64,000 nucleotides of DNA from Rhynchopus sp. YZ270_cl-10 (GCA_964035575.1 OZ037840.1:496001-560000), one strand, 5' to 3'. Shown: positions 53,388 through 63,600, numbered from the stretch's first letter. A program made the numbers and translations. The notes: a model not told the origin generated them from the sequence alone.

Positions 53388-53852
53388 CGTCATACCTTTG
53401 TTGACAGCGCAGGGAAACCAACCCTAACCCAACTATCGAGGTTTTAGATGAAGAAGAGTTCAGCCTCACAATAAAAAAATTCTTCCACTCATCATTTCTT
53501 TTTTTTTTTTGTTGAACTTATTTCTGATTTTTCTTTCTTTCTTGGACCTAGCTTCTAAGAAAAACAACAGCGCAACAAGGGTGATGGTTTAATGTGTACC
53601 CACACGGAACCATATTTCATCTTTTTTTAAAATTTTTTTTGATGATATTGTTGGGAGAATGGTTGGGTATGGATGTCCCGTTGCCGCGCAACGCAAACAG
53701 AAAGATAAGTATCCTGGCCTACGACTGCTAAGGGGTGGACATTGAGCACAGAACAACCCTCTCTCTTCGGTGATTGTCGAGTCAACACAATTGTTTCGAA
53801 ACACAGACACCAAGAATGTGCTTCGCTATACATTTCCCCCCCTTTTTTTTTT

Positions 53853-53974
53853 CAGTGCCTGCTTTTTCAGTGCCTGCTTTTTCAGTGCCTGCTTTTTCAG
53901 TGCCTGCTTTTTCAGTGCCTGCTTTTTCAGTCCGCCGATGAACGGTGAGGCGTTTGTACTTTCAACTTCTCTTT
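53853..53974 (+). repeat. Dispersed module D, copy 4, with 15-bp tandem expansion
   Basis: CAGTGCCTGCTTTTT repeated five times (53853-53927), followed by the usual TCCGCCGATGAACGGTGAGG. Each unit recreates a T-run plus CAG. Confidence 0.85.
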
Positions 53975-54251
53975 TTCCCTTTGTTGATCGCAGGATAGGT
54001 GTGCTAAAATCAGGTGAGAAAATTTTTTTCTGCCCAAACCAGCAAAACCAGCAAAACCAGCTCTTTTTTTTTTTTTGGACCCCCTTCAGAGCTTCTCCCC
54101 TGCCTTTTTTCATCTTCCAAAAGAAAAAAAAAAAAAGCAAGGGTGCATTTTTCGCACCCTCTTTACCTTCTTTTCGTTTAGAAAAGAAAGTATATGAAAT
54201 AATCTTGCAAGCTTTTGTGTTTTTTTTTTCTTTATGCACACTACTTTGCGG

Positions 54252-54377
54252 AAAGGGTCAACGTCGTTCACTCACCCCGCAACACCACCCAACAAGGAGA
54301 GTGATAGTGTGTGGAAGCGTCAACGCATCAAAACTACAACAAGAGGGGGGGGTGAGGGAACGACAAGGTGACACTTT
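54252..54377 (+). mobile_element. MITE family F, copy 3
   Basis: AAAGGGTCAACGTCGTTCAC..GGAACGACAAGGTGACACTT; module E begins directly at its right end. Confidence 0.75.
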
Positions 54378-54444
54378 GTGCTTTCATCCGGGGGGGCTGG
54401 CACCCTCCCCGACACCAGGTGCTTCTTGCATCCGTAACTATTCC
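54376..54444 (+). repeat. Dispersed module E, copy 4
   Basis: TTGTGCTTTCATCCGG..GGCTGGCAC, diverged centre, ending AACTATTCC. Confidence 0.6.
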
Positions 54445-54780
54445 TTTTATTCGCCTCCACTGATTTCTTTTCGCGCCACAAGTTTCCGACTCTTGGGCTG
54501 CAGTCAGTGGGGAAAAAAGGCACTCTTTTTTTCTATTTTCATTGCGAGAGACGCCCGACTGACAGAGACACTCTGGGTTCTTACACAGGACTGGGAACCT
54601 GGCCTCCATCCCACGATACGTAGTTAGAACTGCACCAAGCTCTTAACCTGGACAGTTTTCAGGGCAATCTACTCTTTTTTTTTTTTGTTTTTCTTAGCAC
54701 AATCCGAAGAATGTTTTTGCAACATTGCTTTTTTGAGGTGGCTAAGTTCACTGCACAGACTCTTGGCCAACCTTTCCTGT

Positions 54781-54873
54781 CGACTGCAAAAGCGTACTCC
54801 TTCTATTTGCTCTCTTTTAAGGATCCTGTGAAGAAAAACAAAAATCCTTGCTATTGTAGTCTGAAGTCAAACA
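54781..54873 (+). repeat. Dispersed module B, copy 7
   Basis: ACTGCAAAAGCGTACTCCTT, CTATTTGCTCTCTTTTAAGG, GATCCTGTGAAGAAAAAC; the tail is diverged. Confidence 0.8.
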
Positions 54874-55039
54874 ATATGTGTAAGATTGTCACAAATTCTA
54901 CTCTTGAGGGTGATCTCTTCTTGGTCTGCGCAAATACAGGTTTCAACCAGGGGACATTAGTATGCCGGTGTGCCGGTGTGGCCACACCGGCTAAGCCGGT
55001 GTGGGATTTTGAGAAAAAAAAAAAAAAAAAGAAAAAGCA

Positions 55040-55165
55040 TAGGGTGAAAACGATCGTTTTTTTTTTTTTTTTTTTTTTTACGAATCTGGGAAAAAGTGAT
55101 CGGTCTTTTTTTTTTTTTTTTTTTTTCACGATCGTGAAGGAAAAAAAAAACGATCGTTTTTTTTT
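55040..55165. repeat. CGATCG palindrome cluster in A/T runs
   Basis: ACGATCGTTTTT, GATCGG, TTCACGATCGTGAA and AAACGATCGTTTT units between long T or A runs. A related cluster is at 59405-59515. Confidence 0.7.
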
Positions 55166-55799
55166 TCCCATATTATGTCGTTGATCGCTGGCCCACACCA
55201 GGGAGGGAGCCCCCACAGGTGCCCACAACCCCCCTGAAATCGGCCGAGAGTAACTTTTAGCGGTGTTTTGACGTAAAATGTCACCTTTTTTGCCATTTTT
55301 GGGGTGTACTTTTCTGGAACAAAATTCGCAAAACCCGAAATACGAATCGTAAAAAATCGCGACATTCTATGACATGCGTATACCATGAAGCAGCACGTCA
55401 CGGCATGGCATGTAACATGCACATGTAATATCGCCAAAAACCTAGTCGTAGTAACATCATCACTGTGCAAACCCCTGTCCATCCAATACAATTCACACTC
55501 TTTGTGGGTGGTCTTGCTGCCTTTTTGCCACAGTAATTTTTGGCCCGGCAGGCATGCTCTTGAAGCATGGCAATTTAGTGTGTATGGGGCAGGGTGTTGT
55601 TTTGTTCTGAATTCCCTTTGTTACAATATCTATCCAATCGCGAGTGGTTGTATGTGTATCGTGAGACACTCTTTTTAACCCTTTACGGACCAAGAGGACA
55701 TTTATGCCCATTGTGGCGGGGGATGCGGCGTTCAACACCAGGCCAAGTTGGCCAAAAGCCCCAACTTTTGTACTGTCCAACCTCTGTACAATTACGGTA

Positions 55800-55880
55800 T
55801 ATTTCGTTGGCTGGTGGTCTGAAGAGTGATCTGACCATATTCTCCAGGTATAACAAATGCCCAAATAATGCATTGGCGAA
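55800..55880 (-). repeat. Repeat O, copy 2
   Basis: Complement of 12958-13012 (GGTCTGAAGAGTGATCTGAC..GTATAAC). Confidence 0.6.
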
Positions 55881-56263
55881 GGAATTTTGCACTTTTGACC
55901 ATCACACATTACTTGTATTTTTACCGGTTTTTTAATGAGTACAACCTATGTCAGAGCACGCTGTCCCACAGATTTTAGAATTTGGGGGGGTCACGCAACA
56001 GGGATTACGCAGCTCCCCATACTTATCGCTAAATATGCCGTTTTCCCCGAAAAATTTTAGAATTCCACGCCCAATTTCTTTCTTTTTGGCAAAAAAAGGT
56101 CCTCAGAAGCTCAATTCCGGAAACAAATACGGGGGGAGCGACGTTTTCCAACTCCTCCGCCATCAGCAGGAACACCTCCGTTTTCTCTTGAATCTGTGAC
56201 GCTTGTTGCTGAGAAACAGGGCAACAGCGCGTTCAAGCATATTCCCCATATTTTCAGTGTTAA

Positions 56264-56600
56264 ACTCGTGGCGAAGCCACGGTACGCAACATTTCTAAAA
56301 AATGCGCTTACAATTGCACCTTTTTTTACAGCCAAACTATGTCATGGAAAGGATGTAATGCAAGCTTGCGCCGCAGGCGCATGGTACGCTACTTTTTTCT
56401 TTGCCCTTATCCTTCTTTCTCACTCCTCATTGCTTCCCAAAGGTTCTGGCGAAGCCACGGTACGCAACATTTCTTTAAAATGTTGACATAAAATGGCACT
56501 TTTGTTGGTAACTATCGTCCAGTTCCGTAAATTTTACTTCCATATTTTGCTAAAACGAAAGTTTCTAGCGAAGCCACGGTACGCAACATTTCTAAAAATT
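56264..56600. repeat. GC mini-hairpin cluster (GGCGAAGCC / GCGCCGCAGGCGC)
   Basis: TGGCGAAGCCACGGTACGCA at about 56267, 56445 and 56567, and CGCCGCAGGCGCATGGTACG at 56370. Each core is a short hairpin with a 3-base loop joined to a CGGTACGCAAC arm. Spacing and flanks (AATTGCGCTTAAAATTG, AAATGTTGACATAAAATGGC) recur at 52.8-53.0 kb. Confidence 0.65.
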
Positions 56601-57355
56601 GCGCTTAAAATTGCCTACTATGTCGCGGGAAGGGTGGGTTGAAAGCTCGCGCCGCAGTGCATCTTCCTTTTCCGGTAAAATGGAAGAAAATTGTCTTCTA
56701 AAAATAGATCTGTGGGGGGTAGGTGAGAGGTGGGCGGAGCCCCCACTCCTCACCTAACCCCACCCCAGCCTCAATCCAAAACCCTGTATTTTTTTTTTGG
56801 TATTTTTTGAGCTGAGATTTTCAAAAAATACCAAAAATACCAGGGTCAACCGCTGTGATGCTCATTGTTTAGAACACAGGGCTATTTCTAAATATGGGGT
56901 CCGGAGTCCAAAATCCAATCCGGGACACAATTTTGGCAGATTTATTTTGGGCCAAAAACGTCTTCATTTACATTTTTGGGATTCGCCCGTGCAGTGGTGG
57001 GGTCAATCTCGAAAATTGGATTTTTTGACCACTTAAATTTTGGGAAATATGAGCCCGGTCACTTATACGTGGGCCCATTTTCGGCTAAAATTTTCCTCAA
57101 AATCCGGGTTTGTAAAATTGACCCTTCTGTGAAGGAAGGTTGTGGAAAAGGGTCCTTATTTGCATTTTTGGAAGCCGCCCGTGCAGTGGTGGGGTCAATT
57201 TGCAGAATTGGGCAAGTTCTTGCAAGACAACGGGTAATGTTTGTTAGATCTAAGGAGGGAAGGGGAGCGTTTGTAGCTCACACAGCACCCCAAACCCTGG
57301 CCTCTCTGTCCACAGCACACAGCTCTTCCCCTGAGTTCCATTTGTGACTCAACAT

Positions 57356-57525
57356 GCTGAGCGCATCTTCAGTACGATGGGTGGATGAGCGAGAAGAGGC
57401 GCAACTGGCTAGTTGCACCAAAGCTGCACAAGCTTGTGGTCGTAGCACGCAGTTTGCGCGAGAGCAAGCCGCCACAAGAGAATGGTTGCAGGAGGAGAAG
57501 GAGCGTGCGGGAGCTATATTGACTG
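57356..57525 (+). pseudogene. hAT transposase relic (C-terminal dimerisation region)
   Basis: AERIFSTMG in one frame, then WMSEKRRNWLVAPKLHKLVV and VARSLRE in the next: the hAT C-terminal signature 'AER.FS..G.....RRN.L...K...L'. One frameshift between the parts; nothing upstream is recognisable. Confidence 0.65.
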
Positions 57526-59404
57526 CGACGCGACAGCTGAGGACCCCAAGGTTGATGATGATGCTGAGCATCACGACTCTGACATCAGTGAAGGCTCTTG
57601 GGACTAAACGCATACAGTCTTGTCCGTACCCATTTCTCCCACACAAGTCACCACCCCCTTGTGACTTGCCTGTAACAGTGGAAACGTTTCCCTCCCAGCC
57701 GCAAACCCGTTCAGTGTATCGTGAGCCACTGCAGTGACCCACTCACGCTCGACCCTGTCCCTCCTTGTAAACAGTTCGCCTTCTCCTACGTTGTGCTAAG
57801 GAAAACCAAAAAACATGCTCAAAAATGATGGGCACGGGGGTCAGACTCCACTTCTGACCACCTAAAATTAGGTCATACACGTGTTATACCCCAAACTGAC
57901 CAAGAAATTTTCCCAGTGTTCGATGGTGATCGAATTAAATCGGTGGTAAAAAGTGAAAAATGGGGCATGCCAGGCCCACGTCAATCAGCCTAAAAATGTT
58001 GCAACTTTAAACGCGCGTCTCTCCCGTACACCAATATACACTTTTTAACACATACAGTACAGCAAGGGAAAACCAAGGGATTTTACCCTGTGTTCTCCTT
58101 GTTACGGCTGCACTAACCTAATCATCAAAACTGCTCGATTTTGGCTTTATCTAAAAGATCGACATCAATTCTTACGAAATATAATTTATTTTACGATTTT
58201 GAGTAGAATTCTGTTTGCAGGGCGAAGTCACGAGGCAGGGGGTGATTTTGGGGGTGAGCGCCAAAAAAAGTCCTTTTCCTAGGGTTGACCCACCTCCCTC
58301 CAGCATCCAACGATATGACATTTTCACGAAAGTTGTCGATTCTTGCCTTATTCTTGTCACACAGAAAAAAAATGTTTTTACGAAAATGAGTAGAACCCCA
58401 TTACCCCTACCAACGTGTGGCATTCGTGCGCCACTATAGTGGCACTTGCTATGGGTAAAAACGGTTTTCTGGTTTTAGTGCCTCGCTGGCGACATCCGTT
58501 GGGGGGGATTCTGGTGTGAGAATGTTCTCGATTTTTGCTTTATTTGAAAGATTCGCCACAAAATCGTTTCAAGGAAAAGAGTCGGTCAAAAAGTCCAAGT
58601 AGAACCCAGAAACTCTCCCTTGCCACCCATTTCACGCCCATGCCCCTTGTACTACTAGCAGGGCGTTCGCCCCGGGGCGAAAAATATTTTTTTTCGTTAA
58701 AAAAAATTTTTCCTGAAAAAATGACATTTTATTTCGCCCCAGGGCTTCGCCCCACCGGGGCGAAACCCTGTATAAATAAATAAATAAATAAAAAAAAAAA
58801 GGGGAGAAAAAAAAATAAAGAGAGAGAGATTTCTCCCCACCACCCTGTCGACCCCCCCGGAGGGGGGGTCGCAGAGGGGTGTCCACTGTTCCGCAAACCC
58901 GCCTGCCGTGAGAGGAAGTTTCCCCAGCACTCCCGCTCCTCAATCCTGCAGTCTGCTGAAGCCCCTGTTATAGAAGGTGTCACTACTCGTGTCAACTCTA
59001 CCTTCAACGGCAGAGAGACGTTTTAGTTTATTGAAAATAATCAAAATAAGGATGAAGTCTCACATGACAGATGCCTCTCTCTTGTACATCTGTTTGATTA
59101 AACAACACAAAGAGACCCTCAGTGAGGGGGGATTGATGAAATTCTCCATCGTTTTGCTGGTTTTAGTATCAGGAAAGTGCAGCTGTAATAGCACTTGTGC
59201 TGGGGAAGGGATCACGCGCAAATCGCAAATTTTTTTTGACCACTCAGTACCAGGGATTCACCCCCCACGAACTAGCTTCTCTCCGGCGGAAAATTTTTTT
59301 GACCTATTTTAAGCACTAGTAAAAAAGCAAAAATTTCGGGTTTTTTGGCATTTCGCCACGATCAGGAAAAAACGATGGCGATAGCGAACGCCCTGACTAC
59401 TAGA

Positions 59405-59515
59405 GGAAAAAAAAAAACGATCGTGAAAAAAAAAAACGATCGTGAAAAAAAAAAAAAAAATGTCAAGATCTTGAAAAAAAGTTCAAGATCTTGAAAAAAA
59501 CCGTCACGATCGTTC
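59405..59515. repeat. Palindrome cluster CACGATCGTG / TTCAAGATCTTGAA
   Basis: ACGATCGTGA twice, then TCAAGATCTTGA twice, then TCACGATCGTT, separated by A runs. Two different palindromes alternate with the same spacing style. Confidence 0.75.
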
Positions 59516-59684
59516 TCACACTATGAAAAAGGCAGATTTTTGAATTTTTTTCTGAATTTTATCTCCTCATACAAGGCTACAACCACATCTGTAGCGGTTT
59601 CTTATGTGCATGTGACCCCACCACAAAGACCAATCGGTCCGTTCAATCAAAAGAAATAGATGTTTGCAACTCTCATAAAAAAGT

Positions 59685-59850
59685 AGCGTACCGTGCGCCT
59701 GCGGCGCAGCTAAAAATGACGAGCGGTAGCCCACAGCTCTACCCTAGGCCATAGTCACAGCTACCTTTACCATAGTTTGGCTATAAAAGCGTGCGATTTT
59801 ATGTCACAATTTTTGAAATGTTGCGTACCGTGGCTTCGCCAGAAAAGTTT
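59685..59850. repeat. GC mini-hairpin cluster
   Basis: GCGTACCGTGCGCCTGCGGC at about 59686 and GTTGCGTACCGTGGCTTCGC at about 59820, the opposite orientation to most copies at 56.3-56.6 kb. Confidence 0.65.
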
Positions 59851-60107
59851 TGATGCCATATGGTTAGACAAGGGCGCGGAGGGGAAAGAGTTGTGGAGGT
59901 CTCTGCCAAAAATGCGTGGGGAAAAAAAAATTGCCTCACACCGGCTTTTTTGGCTCACACCGGCTTTTTTTTCAAAATCTCAAACTACCAATGTCCCCTG
60001 GTTTCAACAAAAAGAAAAAAAGAAAAAAATGGAGTACGCAGCATACCTCAAGCAATTGTAGGTACAATACAGACAAAAGGTTTTTTCTTTTCTGTCAACA
60101 TAAAAGA

Positions 60108-60190
60108 TGTCTAAGTGGATACCTTGAGGTCATCTCATAAACGTTTCAGTGCTCTGCGCCCCCCGATGAACGGTGAGGCGCTTTTTTTTG
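60108..60190 (+). repeat. Modules C (copy 5) and D (copy 5), adjacent
   Basis: C: GTCTAAGTGGATACC..TCATCTCATAAACGTTTC; D starts at its last bases (CAGTGCTCTGCG..CGATGAACGGTGAGGCG). Confidence 0.6.
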
Positions 60191-60339
60191 TTTTGTTTTT
60201 GGCAACCTTCAACTCTTCTTCTTTTGATGTGTGTGCAATGCGGCACCAATCACTAAGCCTCCCCCTCTTTTTTAACGTGGCAGCATCGTCACCACGATCT
60301 CAAATAAAATGCGTTTTCCCCCTCTTTTGAACATGAATT

Positions 60340-60460
60340 GGTGTGGCTGAAAGGGGGGTGCTATTGTTGTGCTATTTTCTGCTATTCTGGGCATCTGGAT
60401 TTTTTGGTGCGGCTGAAGGGAGGCGCTATTTTGTGCTACTTTGGGGTCGTCGGCCACACC
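60340..60460. mobile_element. 121-bp element, GGTGTGGC ends, 7-bp duplication
   Basis: GGTGTGGCTGA..TCGGCCACACC flanked by ATGAATT at 60333-60339 and 60461-60467. The interior is two related half-units (GGTGTGGCTGAAAGG.. and GGTGCGGCTGAAGGG..). Its ends match the 1.6-kb composite at 29149-30744. Confidence 0.75.
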
Positions 60461-60766
60461 ATGAATTTTTTTTTCAATAATTCCTACGTTCTATGCTTGG
60501 CCAATCCTTGCTTTCCCGATATCATTTCAAGCCTGAGACCCTGCTTAAGCCTCCCCAGTCATTGGATGCGTGTGTGGCATATTATGGGTACGTCCTAACT
60601 TCTCTTAATTGCTTCGTATGCCCACCCACTCCAGGTCGCTATCTTCATGCACACAAATCACAGATAAAATTACAAGGCATAGAAAAATGAACAAAAGGAA
60701 AAAGATGGCTCAAAGGAACCTCGCCTTCGGGTGGGATTAGACTTCCTGTTAGCCTCATGGAGGAAA

Positions 60767-60976
60767 ATGATGGATGTGACCTTTGTGTTGGAAGAGTCAG
60801 GCGTGTCTGCGACAGTGGAGGTGATGTGGACGTTGCAGTCGGCAAAGGAGGGTGTGTGCACGGCGCTTGCGGTCTCGCCTGCGTCTGTCGTGATGCGCAT
60901 CGGCACGCAGGTGCTGGAGGGGACGTGCCGTCTGCACACTGCGTTCGAATCAGGTGTGCAGGTCGTGGGTGGGTGA
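60767..60976 (+). CDS. Short Ubl-like ORF, possible first exon or truncated gene
   Basis: 69 codons from tandem ATGs (60767, 60770). MDVTFVLEESGVSATVEVMW, LQSAKEGVCTALAVSP and RIGTQVLEGTCRL follow the strand-strand-helix-strand order of the Ubl N termini at 44294 and 24971. The frame stops after VQVVGG. TCAG/GTGTGC and CAG/GTCGTG near 60952-60961 could be donors, making this exon 1 of a longer gene; I found no convincing second exon before MATE-2. Could equally be a truncated duplicate. Confidence 0.4.
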   Translation: MMDVTFVLEESGVSATVEVMWTLQSAKEGVCTALAVSPASVVMRIGTQVLEGTCRLHTAFESGVQVVGG

Positions 60977-61336
60977 TCTCTTCCACAGCAGAGTCAACAC
61001 GCGGTGTCGATGTGGCATGTGTGGATGTGGGGTGTGTGGCTGTTTCGCAAACTGCCTGAGAGTACAGAACCCAAGCTTGTGATGGGTGATGGTTTGCGCT
61101 AATGGTTTGGGCGGGTTTTGTCATTGGTGCGTTGAAGTATGGTGTGTGGGTATCGAGGGAGGGAAGTGTGGGTGGGTGGGCGGGATGGGTGGGAATGTTC
61201 AAGCGAGCCAGTCAAGACCTTCCAGTAGTACAAAATGCGTTGAGGGGAGTGGTGTGGAGAGGCGTGGGGGGAACGTGCTTGTCTGAAGGGTGTGAGTGTG
61301 GGTGTGTGTGTGGGTGGGTTGGGAGGGATGCTGCGT

Positions 61337-61480
61337 GCGTGTCGACAGGAGACGAAGAGAAACCACTGTGGTGGCTGGACAGCACGGCAGCCTGCCCTTT
61401 GCAGCCCAGGGGAAGTGTGCAGGCAGCGAGGGTTTGTGTCTTGGGCGGCATGTTTGGCGCAGTCTTCTGGAGCCTGCAGG
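61337..61480 (+). repeat. Segmental-duplication block, copy 5 (fragments of part c)
   Basis: GTGTCGACAGGAGACGAAGA.. and TTTGCAGCCCAGG..GTCTTCTGGAGCCTGCA, with internal deletions relative to 48638. Joins the MATE-2 5' region. Confidence 0.75.
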
Positions 61481-61536
61481 GCAACCCACCCTACACACTG
61501 CACGACATGCCGAACTGATTTCAATCCACATCCCCA

Positions 61537-61547
61537 CACCCCCACAG
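61537..61547 (+). promoter_or_regulatory. C-rich AG site upstream of MATE-2
   Basis: Same sequence and 16-nt spacing to the ATG as for MATE-1. Confidence 0.4.
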
Positions 61548-61563
61548 GCAACAGAGCTACACC

Positions 61564-63147
61564 ATGACGCCATGCAATACTGACGACAACCACACTGACC
61601 ATGCACCCACGCTGTCCACATCCGACCCCCCCTCTACCTCCACCCCCACGATGTGGGCCGACATCGTGGAAGGCATGCGCTTCAGCGCGCCGGTCACTTT
61701 AGTTGTGATCGGCCAGTTCCTCACCTCCCCTCTCAACGGCGCCGTCATCGCACGCACGCTGGGTGAGGATGCGTTTACTGGGTATAGCTTGGCGTCGCTG
61801 AGTGGGAATCTGATAGGGCTGTCTTTGGTACTGGGCATGCAGAGTGCCTGCGACACCTTGCTGCCTATTGCGGCAGGCGCGAAACGTTATGAGGATATGG
61901 GCGACTGGGCAGTGGTCGGGACGGTGCTATCATTACTCCTCATCATCTTCGCGTTGCCTATGTGGATGAATGCAGAGAACATCCTCCTCGCCATTGACCA
62001 GCCCCCTGAAGCAGCGCGCTACGCTGGGGAGTATCTAAAGATTTATCCAGGTCAAGTCCTCCTGTTTGGGCTGTACGAATCGATACGGCGTTTCATGTCG
62101 TGTCAGAACATTTTATGGCCTTTCGTGGTGTTCACATACCTAGGGCTTGCAGCGCAGGGGGGCTGTCTCTATGTTTTCTTTGGTGGTGAAAGGATAAATT
62201 TTGTGGGTGCTGCATGGGCTCAGGTGACAAATCAGGTTGTGTCAGTGGGGTCGTGTCTTCTGTGGGTGTGGTGGGCGCAGCCGCATGAGAGCCGTTCGTG
62301 GCCAGGATTTCGTTGGAGCGCGTTTAGGTGGGCGCGGGTCAAAATATATTTGAAGCTTGCGGTGCCTGGGGTGTTCACGCTGTCGGAGTGGTGGTATTGG
62401 GAGGTCGTCTGCTTTTTTACGGGGTGGATTTCAGAGCACGCCCAGGCTGCGCATTCTTGCGCATATTTCGTCGTTCCGGTGTATTTTTTGATCGTTTTTG
62501 GTGTCGGACTCAGCGCCAACATCAAAATCGGGAAGCTCATTGGCGACGGCGACGTCAAGAGGGCGAGGGCCCTCCGGACCGCTTTCTTGGTCCTAGCAAT
62601 GGTTCTTTCCATTTTAATGGTCGCAACGCACTTTGCAGTTCAGGACCTCCAAATCACGACCCTCAATGGCACGGAAGGTGAACCACGTGACCTGGCCTAT
62701 TCCATATGGTTCTACGTTGGCGCCTACATCTTCATGGACACACAGTACGCACTGCACTCTTGCATGGCCCGCGCACTTGGCCTTCAAATCTACGTTGCTG
62801 CCGCTGTCATTGTTTCCCTCTGGATTGTTGCATTACCTATTTCATACCACATCACATTCTCTCGAGGGATGGGCCTAAAAGGCATCTGGATAATGTTCCC
62901 CATTGGTCATACCCTAATGGTGACAAGCACCATGTGCATCACGTACTTCACAAATTGGGAAACAGTCTCAAAGAAAATGCGCAAAGAAGAAGCCTGTGGG
63001 GAAGAGACATCTGGCGTGGTCGGAGCGCAGGATGGAGAAGGGGACGCTGAGACAGGTGGGGTCGAGCTGCAGGAGGTGATACCGCAGGGCGATGAGGTTG
63101 CCTTGGTGAGCCGTTCCTCAACCCCGCCACCGTTGGAGGGGTGGTGA
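61564..63147 (+). CDS. MATE-family multidrug/toxin extrusion transporter, copy 2
   Basis: 527 residues, colinear with MATE-1 with no length change, so both copies appear functional. Many substitutions are conservative and in or near membrane segments (M90L, L166F, I314L, L349M); others are not (D214G, C237W, Y427H, S405C). The last ~250 bp of coding sequence are identical in both copies, more alike than the rest, which suggests recent gene conversion or selection on the tail. The duplication includes ~75 bp upstream and, with indels, the 3' flank to at least 63980. Confidence 0.92.
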   Translation: MTPCNTDDNHTDHAPTLSTSDPPSTSTPTMWADIVEGMRFSAPVTLVVIGQFLTSPLNGAVIARTLGEDAFTGYSLASLSGNLIGLSLVLGMQSACDTLLPIAAGAKRYEDMGDWAVVGTVLSLLLIIFALPMWMNAENILLAIDQPPEAARYAGEYLKIYPGQVLLFGLYESIRRFMSCQNILWPFVVFTYLGLAAQGGCLYVFFGGERINFVGAAWAQVTNQVVSVGSCLLWVWWAQPHESRSWPGFRWSAFRWARVKIYLKLAVPGVFTLSEWWYWEVVCFFTGWISEHAQAAHSCAYFVVPVYFLIVFGVGLSANIKIGKLIGDGDVKRARALRTAFLVLAMVLSILMVATHFAVQDLQITTLNGTEGEPRDLAYSIWFYVGAYIFMDTQYALHSCMARALGLQIYVAAAVIVSLWIVALPISYHITFSRGMGLKGIWIMFPIGHTLMVTSTMCITYFTNWETVSKKMRKEEACGEETSGVVGAQDGEGDAETGGVELQEVIPQGDEVALVSRSSTPPPLEGW

Positions 63148-63600
63148 GAGGGGGTTCTTTCGTGTCAACTCCACGCCTTTTTTTTTTCTCCACGATTTAT
63201 GGAAATTTTTTCCTTACACGGGTAGTGTTATTAGAAACTCGAATAAAGCCAACGTTTAATCGCCTGATACCGACTATTTTCTCCTCCCCTTTAAAAATCA
63301 CTTCCGCCAAAATTCAGATCTTATACACTGTTTTTTTGGCTACGTTCAACGAAAATAATCTTTCCCCCTTTTTCTAGTCGAGTAATCAAGATCCGTTGGC
63401 GACTGTAAGAGTCGAGTTTTGTAGAAGGACCTGGTTCTGCATAGGTAGAAATGGTTTCTACCTATCTTTAGCAGTCCACTCACGTCACTCCTTTTATTAA
63501 GCAATTATTGGTGCGGTCAGCAACCCAGTTTGCCAATGGGATTCTCCCGTGCGGTTTAACCAAGGTTCCACCAGCGTTAAAATGACAACCCACCCCGTGG

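Larger units (their letters stand above)
51060..60766. other. 9.7-kb intergenic repeat field
   Basis: No intact gene. It contains strand-locked modules (A-E, P), inverted-repeat elements, palindrome clusters, the GC mini-hairpin elements and a hAT relic, listed separately. Long T or A runs (53342-53387, 55050-55080) are common. Confidence 0.6.

Noticed and set aside
57278-57742. 154-codon minus-strand ORF
   Set aside because: Antisense of the hAT relic and flanking DNA; the plus strand carries the recognisable hAT signature.
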